Below are positions 58,068-64,000 of a stretch of DNA of 64,000 nucleotides, one piece after another (position 1 is the stretch's first letter; every line of letters starts with the position of its first letter). The DNA is from Hyperoodon ampullatus. Its lineage: Eukaryota; Chordata; Mammalia; Artiodactyla; Ziphiidae. Both the position numbers and the translations under genes were made by a program. A model generated the notes under the pieces. That model was not told the origin of the DNA, made no database searches, and was given only the letters and a program-made list of their open reading frames with translations. Location of the stretch: positions 32,100,800-32,164,799 of the forward strand of contig OX457071.1 of NCBI GenBank assembly GCA_949752795.1. The letters are read 5' to 3'.

Positions 58068-59537
58068 AGAAAGAGAAATAAAATAAAGTTATTAAAATAA
58101 AAAAATGAAAAATAATTTTAAAACATTTAAAAAGTAATAAAAAAAGAAAGAAAGAAGACAGGAACCAAACCAAAAAACAAATCCGCCAATGATAACAAGC
58201 ACTAAAAACTATACTTAAAAAAAAAAAAGATAGAACCCTAGGAAAAATAGTAAAAACAAAGCTATACAGACAAATCACCCACAGAAGCATATACTTACAC
58301 ACTCACAAAGAGAGAAAAAGGGAAAGAAAAAAATATCTATATATCATTGCTCCCAAAGTCCACCTCCTAAATTTGGGATGATTCCTTGTCTATTCAGGTA
58401 TTCCACAGATGCAGGGTACATCAAGTTGATTGTGGAAATTTAATCTGCTGCTCCTGAAGCTGCTGGGGGAGATTTCTCTTTCTCTTCTTTGTTTGCACAG
58501 CTCCCGGGGTTCAGCTTTGGATCTGGACCCGCCTCTGCATGTACGTCACCTGAGGGCGTCTGTTCTTCGATCAGACAGGATGGGGTTAAAGGAGCAGCTG
58601 ATTCAGGGGCTCTGGCTCACTCAGGCCTGGGGGAGGGAGGGGTACAGATGCGGGGCGAGCCTGCAGCGGCAGAGGCCGGCATGACGTTGCACCAGCCTGA
58701 GGCGCGCCGTGCGTTCTCCCGGGGAAGTTGTCCCTGGATCACGGGACCCTGGCAGTGGCGGGCTGCACAGGCTCCCGGCAGGGGAGGTGTGGACAGTGAC
58801 CTGTGCTTGCACACAGACCGTCCCATGCCTGCCTCTGGGGTCTGTTAGCCACAGCTCACGCCCGTATCTGGAGCTCCTTTAAGCAGCACTCTGCATCCCC
58901 CCTCCTCGCGCACCAGGAAACAAAGAGGCAAGAAAAAGTCTCTTGCCTCTTCAGCAGCTCCAGACATTTTCCCGGACTCCCTCCCGGCTAGGTGTGGTAC
59001 ACTAGCCCCCTTCAGGCTGTGTTCACGCAACCAACCCCAGTCCTCTCCCTGGGATCCGACCTCCGAAGCCCGAGCCTCAGCTCCCAGCCCCGCCCACCCC
59101 GGCCGGGGAGCAGACAAGCGTCTCGGGCTGGTGAGTGCCGGTCGGCACTGATCCTCTGTGCGGGAATCTCTCCGCTTTGCCCTCTGCACCCTTGTTGCTG
59201 TGCTCTCCTCCGCAGCTCCGAAGCTTCCCCCTCTGCCACCCGCAGTCTCCACCCACAAAGGGGCTTCCTAGTGTGTGGACACCTTTCCTCCTTCACGGCT
59301 CCCTCCCAGATGTGTAGGTCCCGTCCCTATTCCTTTGTCTCTGTTTTTTCTTTTTTCTTTTGCCCTACCCAGGTGCGTGGGGGAGTTTCTTGCCTTTTGG
59401 TAGGTCTGAGGTCTTCTGCCAGTGTTCAGTAAGTGTCCTGTATGAGTTGTTCCACATATAGATGTATTTCTGATGTATTTGTGGGGAGGAAGGTGATCTC
59501 CACATCTTACTCGTCTGCCATCTTGAAGCTCCTCCCC
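57509..59537 (-). mobile_element. L1 5' UTR, CpG-rich promoter region, apparently complete
   Basis: The right end (59500-59537, minus: GGGGAGGAGCTTCAAGATGGCAGACGAG) matches the usual first bases of mammalian L1, so the 5' end is complete or nearly so. Positions about 58480-59330 are GC/CpG-rich, as expected for the internal L1 promoter. A (GAAA)n microsatellite is at 58026-58072. A 92-codon open stretch at 57606-57884 precedes ORF1 without being in a recognised gene. Frames of up to 146 codons on both strands in the CpG-rich part are compositional. Confidence 0.88.
58026..58072. repeat. (GAAA)n microsatellite in the L1 5' UTR
   Basis: About eleven GAAA units (AGAAAGAAAGAAAG...), producing a Lys/Glu/Arg repeat frame that is not a gene. 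Confidence 0.95.
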
Positions 59538-59547
59538 TTTAATTTTT

Positions 59548-59911
59548 TTTTTAACCTTTCTTTTTCTTTATTTTTTGGCTGCATCAGGTCTTAGTTGCAG
59601 CACATGGGATCTTTGAAGCGTGCAGGATCTTTAATTGCGGCGCGGGCTGTTCGTTGTGGGGGGCGGGCTTCTCTCTAGTTGTGGTGTGCGGGTTTTCTCT
59701 ATCTAGTTGTGGCATGGGGGCTCCAGGGTGCGTGGGCTCTTTAGTTTGTGGCACATGGGCTCTCTCATTGAGGTACATGAGCTCAGTAGTTGTGGCGTGT
59801 GGGCTTAGTTGCCCTGCAGCATGTGGGATCTTAGTTTCCCAATCAGGGATTGAACTTGCGTCACCTGCATTGGAAGGTGGATTCTTTACCACTGGACCAC
59901 CAGGGAAGTCC
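59548..59911 (-). mobile_element. Long-form CHR SINE abutting the L1 5' end
   Basis: Reversed: T-rich tail, GGCTGCATCAGGTCTTAGTTGCAGC, repeated TAGTTGTGG / GTGCGGG / GTGTGGGC motifs, AGCATGTGGGATCTTAGTTTCCC, ATCAGGGATTGAACTTGCG and head ACCAGGGAAGTCCC. At about 360 bp it is the long subtype with a duplicated middle. Its tail starts about 10 bp from the first base of the neighbouring L1. No clear TSD seen. Confidence 0.88.
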
Positions 59912-60599
59912 CTATACTTTTTTATATCTTTACTAAGAACTCCTTTACTGTCAATTTCCACTCCTCAAGTCTGCTGCTTCTTATACTATGATTGGTTGAA
60001 TGTTTCTTATTCCTTTGTCCATGGCTGTATTATTTTTCATTACCATATTTTCAAATTGAGTCCAATGGTTATTATTCCATTTCCTTAAATTTTAAAAAGT
60101 CAATTGTGATTTTTGATATCTTGTGATATTCTTGAGCTACGAATTGAAAGCAGCCTTCAATGTGGTCTTGCCTTTAGATAAAGGTTCTACTTGTAGTCAC
60201 CCTGCACTGTTTAATCAGACTCAAATTGCCCATAATGTTTCTTTTTTTTCTTTTTTCCTTTGAACTCAAATTCATTCAGCTTTCTGAGCAAAGAACTTAT
60301 GAGACTGTACAGGTGTTCTTTCCTTATTATAAAACTTCAATTTCTGAAAATAAGTAAAATCACATCATGAAAATTCTATTACAATTTACTGATTCACAAT
60401 ACACTTTCTTAAAAAGCCATCCTTCCTTAGATCATTAAGATATCATTTGATTTATAAACAACTAAATGACATACATATTTGTGAGGTGTGAGACACCTGG
60501 TCTAAAGTTGGCCAGTGTTAGGAAATATGTCAAAAAACAATGTTTGATCTTTTTAAAAACTTATGTAAATTGTTTTGCTTTATGAGATAGAATCATATA
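59912..60599. other. Unique AT-rich DNA
   Basis: No exon or repeat recognised. Confidence 0.3.
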
Positions 60600-60655
60600 T
60601 ATATATAGAGAGAGATAAGATATGCATATATCATATACATAAATCTCTCTATATA
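60595..60655. repeat. AT/GA inverted repeat
   Basis: TATATAGAGAGAGAT (about 60602-60616) pairs with ATCTCTCTATATA (about 60643-60655) apart from a 2-nt length difference, around a near-palindromic GATATGCATATATC centre. Confidence 0.7.
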
Positions 60656-60656
60656 G

Positions 60657-60727
60657 TTCCATTTTCTATCAATTTTATATATATATATATATAAAATATA
60701 TATTTATATAATTGATAGAAAATGGAA
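60657..60727. repeat. 71-bp AT-rich palindrome with perfect 18-bp arms
   Basis: TTCCATTTTCTATCAATT at 60657-60674 is the exact reverse complement of AATTGATAGAAAATGGAA at 60710-60727; the AT-only middle pairs further with one mismatch. Confidence 0.95.
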
Positions 60728-60889
60728 TATGACCTGAGTAACTAAATCTCTAACTGAATATTGTATCTGGATATATCTGGATATCACCTTTCAAGGAAGA
60801 ATGTGGAATATGTTATTGTCCATAGAGCCACCACTTAACCTTACCTGTTACCTTTTGTTAGTCTTAAGTCCTTTGTTTTACATTCGTAT
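60728..60889. other. Unique spacer
   Basis: No recognised feature. Confidence 0.3.
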
Positions 60890-61530
60890 GTTTTACAGCA
60901 CTTAGCGGTGTGTCTGGCAATTAGCAAATACTTGATAAACTCTAGCTATTCATGTCCTTCTGATCCTCTTTGCACACCTCAAATCTAAGCCATCATCATT
61001 TCATGTCCACTATAACCTTCTAATATATGTCTTCCTTGCTACAATCTCTTACCCTCCATCCCATAGGCCGGTACCAAAATAATAGTGTTAACTATACAAC
61101 TTTACATACACTATCTCTCTACAAAAGGCTATCAAGGACTCTGGCCTTCAAACTCTAACTTCTCTTTCAATTTAACTCTTACCTACTTCCCTACTTCTTT
61201 CCCACTCTGCCCCTACATGGATCCTCTGCTGAAGTGTAATTGATCTACTCATAGTTTCCCAAACCCAATCCGCTCAACTTCATGGAATCTTTCTCTTTAT
61301 CTACAATTCCCTCCTCTCCTTTCTATGTACCTCAGTGCTCTCTTTCCTTCAGGCTCCAATATCATATTCCTTCAGCAGTTATTGATACTCCACTAAGTAT
61401 TCACTTCCTTCACATTATAAGTAGCCTTTTTCATATGTCCTGCCTCTCCATAGAGAGATGATGTCTCTTGAAGGCAGGATCACCTCTGAGTTTGCCTTCT
61501 ACATGGTAGGTCATCAATAAGAGTCACAGT
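60890..61530 (+). mobile_element. L2 LINE 3' part plus MIR/L2 tail
   Basis: 60890-60955 is a short L2/MIR tail (ACAGCACTTAGCGGTGTGTCTGGCAATTAG). From about 60960 pyrimidine-rich L2 ORF/3' UTR sequence runs to about 61530 (CTATCAAGGACTCTGGCC..., CTTCAGGCTCCAATATCATATTCC, TTGAAGGCAGGATCACC, CATGGTAGGTCATCAATAAGAG). No open frame. Confidence 0.65.
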
Positions 61531-62917
61531 GATTCTCCTCACTAGACCACGAATTCTCTGGACTTACAGAGCAGTTACGTATCAGCTTCTTGCTTTGTCA
61601 TGCAGATGTGCCCACAAGCTCCTTGACTTAATCACCCTGGGTCAGACCCCCCGGAAGTCCTTGCTCCCCTCCCAGAGAAGAGCAAGTCTGGACTCTGCTC
61701 CCTAGAACCATCTCCTTGTCTTTATTTTTTAACCTGAAATGAACCTCAAGTTAACCGGGTCTGTGGCCACTGCTCCTTTCTGTCTCCTGTGAAGTATTCT
61801 GTCAAGAATTGCTTTTTACCTACCTGTCTTTGTTAAGGATTCTTACTCTCCTCTTAATTCCTAGCTTAAGTTTTAGTAAGCAATTAAAATAAAATTCTTT
61901 TCTTTCTTTCTGAACCACCTCTGATTGCTCCTAAAAGAGCAAAAAAGGGCAAAACTTATTTTGGGGGACTTTTGAAAATTTTCATTCACAATTATTCAAG
62001 AAAACGTGGCTGAATATAAAACACTGTAAAGTTTATATTTGCAGTAATCTATCCTCCATCCCCCCATCTGTTTGGTGAAACCAGGCCCTTTGTTAATTAT
62101 ATCCAGCTAGTTTACTGGGAGAAACATCCAGTTTAGAAACATTCGGCTTTATTAAAAGAAACAAAATACAACTACAATGGAAGAGAAAAACTGCTTTAAT
62201 ATACTCATGGACTTTTACTGCTTCAGTGAGCAGGTGAGGAAGAGAAGCAATTCTTTATTTCCAAATTATAAAGTACGATCAAATTTGAAGCTGTGAAAAT
62301 ACTGAACTTTTGCTAGAAAAAAAATAAATGATTTGAAGCCCTAGTGATCACACAGAGAATCTAGACAATTTGACAGCTATGAATTTATCTCACTTGTGAA
62401 TGAATAACCTTTGTAACTCACTTGGGACTTAAATATTCCAAACACATTTCCCTGGAAACACTTCAAAAGGCATAGTTCATTTCTGTCTTTACTAAACAAC
62501 TCCTTTGGTTACCTTTAGGTTGCTGGCTTTGTGGTTTGAGTACAGACTTGAAAGTTTGAAAATTAACATAGTTAAAGCTTGCCAGTGGGTTTTACTCCTG
62601 TAAGAGTGAAACAAGATGAACTCTTTGATTATTTTACGGTGTAAACAACCTCTTTTTTACCTCTGTAATAAGGGAGCCTCATTGCTACTATTTACAAAAT
62701 TTCAGCTCTGTCTCTGAGCTAAAGTGCAATATATTTGTATTTCAAAGAAGAAATATTTCCACCAAAGTGCATGTAACAGACCAGTTAGTTGAGCTCCATG
62801 TAGCTCTTAGAGACTTGCTGAAAACGGACAAGTTTCTACAGATAGATCCAGGATTTCAGGTCAAGTGTACTGATAGCTTTGGAGAGTTTCTTGCATGGAC
62901 TCTTTCAGGATCAAAAA
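61531..62917. other. Unique DNA with an LTR-like patch
   Basis: About 61600-61945 (polyadenylation-like AATAAAATTC at about 61887, then a CT run and GAACCACCTCTGATTGCTCC) could be a decayed LTR end, but no boundaries were found. The rest is unassigned. Confidence 0.3.
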
Positions 62918-62975
62918 GTTCAAATGCACTTCCTGCATTGCGCTAGGTTCAAATGCACTTCCTGCATTGCGCTAT
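62918..62975. repeat. 29-bp tandem duplication
   Basis: Two adjacent 29-bp units beginning GTTCAAATGCACTTCCTG (62918-62946 and 62947-62975) differ only at the last base. The word GTTC follows again, as expected of a slippage or template-switch duplication. Confidence 0.95.
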
Positions 62976-63952
62976 GTTCTGACCATTGCAAGGCAAACAA
63001 GTCATTGCAAGTCTGTTTCTTGGCACTTAGAACTGATTCATTTCTCCTTGTCCTTACGTAGCAGGCAAACTCTGAATACTGTTCATAGAGTCACATCCCT
63101 GTCCACTGACGGTCAGACCTGTTCCTATATTTTATACTTTAAATATTGCATTAAAAATGTAATTGAGACGTTAGAAGTCAATTTAAAAATGTGCTTGTTT
63201 GGGGGTAGTTTTGAAAAACATTTTTGTTTCACGTGCAAAACTGTATGCTTTACTTCTTTCCTCTTATTCCTTGGGAAGATTTCATGGAGAAGAAGGCACT
63301 TCATCTTATATGAGAAAAGAGATTTGTCCATTCTAGGTTTGAAAATCTTTATGGAAATAGACTTAGGTTATAGCCAAGATAAATTTTTAAACTTTAACTT
63401 TTAGAAGCTGAAATTTAACCCGCATTTACTTTTTCTGACCGCATTAAAAAGAACTATTCACTTCAATGAAATTTGTTTTGTAAGTCTCTTATATGTCAAA
63501 ATAAATATGCCCTTGCATCTTTAACAAAGGGTAAAGGACATATCTCAGGATAAGCATTTCCTCCCCACCCCCCTTTTCAGCTGGCTTTTAAAGGGCATTC
63601 GCTGGAAATCCTGGTGACCTCTTGGACCACTTTACCAAGCTCTCTTCTTCCCTCCAAGGCTGTCTGTGTTCTTTCGCATGTGCTTACTGGTGAGAGAATT
63701 TCAACCATCACCTTTACTTAACTGGCTAAAGAATTGTCATCTCCAGCCCCTGCCCTGGCTTCCCTCCTGTAATTCCAGTTGTGTGTTCCACGCATAAACA
63801 TCTCCCTGCTATTGACTCTTAAATCAGCTTTTCCTCTTGTCTATTCCACTTCAGTTCATGATACCCTGAGGTAGTAGGATAAAGTTTTCTTTACTAGGGA
63901 TCATTTTATTTCAAGGGACAGACATCCTTTCAAACTAGCTTAAGCCAAAGAA
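62976..63952. other. Unique DNA
   Basis: The 169-codon plus frame at 62895-63404 (second longest in the window) crosses the duplication and shows no domain; treated as chance. Nothing else recognised. Confidence 0.3.
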
Positions 63953-63957
63953 GACTT

Positions 63958-64000
63958 TTTTTTTTTTTTACATTTTTATTGGAGTATAATTGCTTTACAA
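63958..64000 (-). mobile_element. Start of another L1 (3' tail), cut by window edge
   Basis: T-run followed by ACATTTTTATTGGAGTATAATTGC, the reversed end of the young L1 3' UTR. It continues beyond the window. Confidence 0.9.

Noticed and set aside
58430..59432. CpG-island-like block with several frames over 100 codons on both strands
   Set aside because: It is the CpG-rich 5' UTR of the minus-strand L1 (terminal GGAGGAGCTTCAAGATGGC motif), not a gene promoter or exon.
62895..63404. 169-codon plus frame
   Set aside because: Begins across a recent 29-bp tandem duplication, contains no recognised domain and has no upstream promoter or splice signals.
1..64000. CRISPR arrays, operons, insertion sequences, phage or toxin systems
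   Set aside because: The window is mammalian nuclear DNA. No spaced repeats of CRISPR form, no ribosome-binding sites and no prokaryotic genes were seen.

Overview
This is a 64 kb window of mammalian nuclear DNA, almost certainly from a cetacean (probably a toothed whale). It carries eight tRNA-derived SINEs of the CHR (Cetacea-Hippopotamus-Ruminant) type; several are young, with intact A/B-box regions, poly(A) tails and clean target-site duplications (TSDs). It also carries cetartiodactyl-type LINE-1 copies. I saw no BovB or ART2A, which would be expected in a ruminant. Base composition is AT-rich, no protein-coding gene is convincingly present, and nothing looks bacterial: no operons, CRISPR, plasmid or phage features. 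The window reads as a gene desert or the inside of a very large intron.

Layout. 0-9 kb: a CHR SINE cut by the left edge, a MIR, an L1 3' end, two hAT-Charlie (MER5-type) remnants, and at about 7.5 kb a possible minus-strand coding exon (transmembrane helix plus basic tail ending at a textbook splice donor). 9-20 kb: a small L1 tail with a perfect TSD, a near-perfect 54-bp palindrome, a long L2, MIRs, a TAAT-rich block at 17.1-17.4 kb that resembles a conserved enhancer, and a young SINE. 20-31 kb: further enhancer-like unique blocks (21.8-22.6, 29.3-29.7 and 30.4-30.7 kb), an isolated CpG cluster with a consensus CRE at about 23 kb, and a miRNA-like 34-bp hairpin at 30.6 kb. 31-45 kb: L2, MIR, an older CHR SINE, a long repeat-poor stretch (36.3-40.7 kb) and a solitary endogenous-retrovirus LTR with 4-bp TSDs. 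45-55 kb: the most repeat-dense part, with L1 insertions, one twin-primed (inverted) L1 at a target site used twice, an MLT1 LTR, a decayed ERVL segment, SINEs, a broken hAT transposase fragment and a long L2. 55.8-59.5 kb: a minus-strand L1 with complete 5' UTR and decayed ORF1, whose ORF2 is cut inside the endonuclease domain and joined to an L1 3' end. 59.5-64 kb: a long-form CHR SINE, two AT-rich hairpins, an L2, a 29-bp tandem duplication and the start of another L1.

Nothing here forms a pathway. The biology visible is retrotransposon history plus several unique blocks that look like regulatory DNA. Repeat families were recognised by eye against remembered consensus features, so boundaries of old repeats (MIR, L2, MER5, MLT1, ERVL) are good to a few tens of bases only. 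Conservation claims are inferences from composition and motif content, since no alignment could be run. I found no strong evidence of a previously undescribed system; the best candidates for follow-up are the possible exon near 7.5 kb, the CpG/CRE cluster near 23 kb and the hairpin near 30.65 kb.
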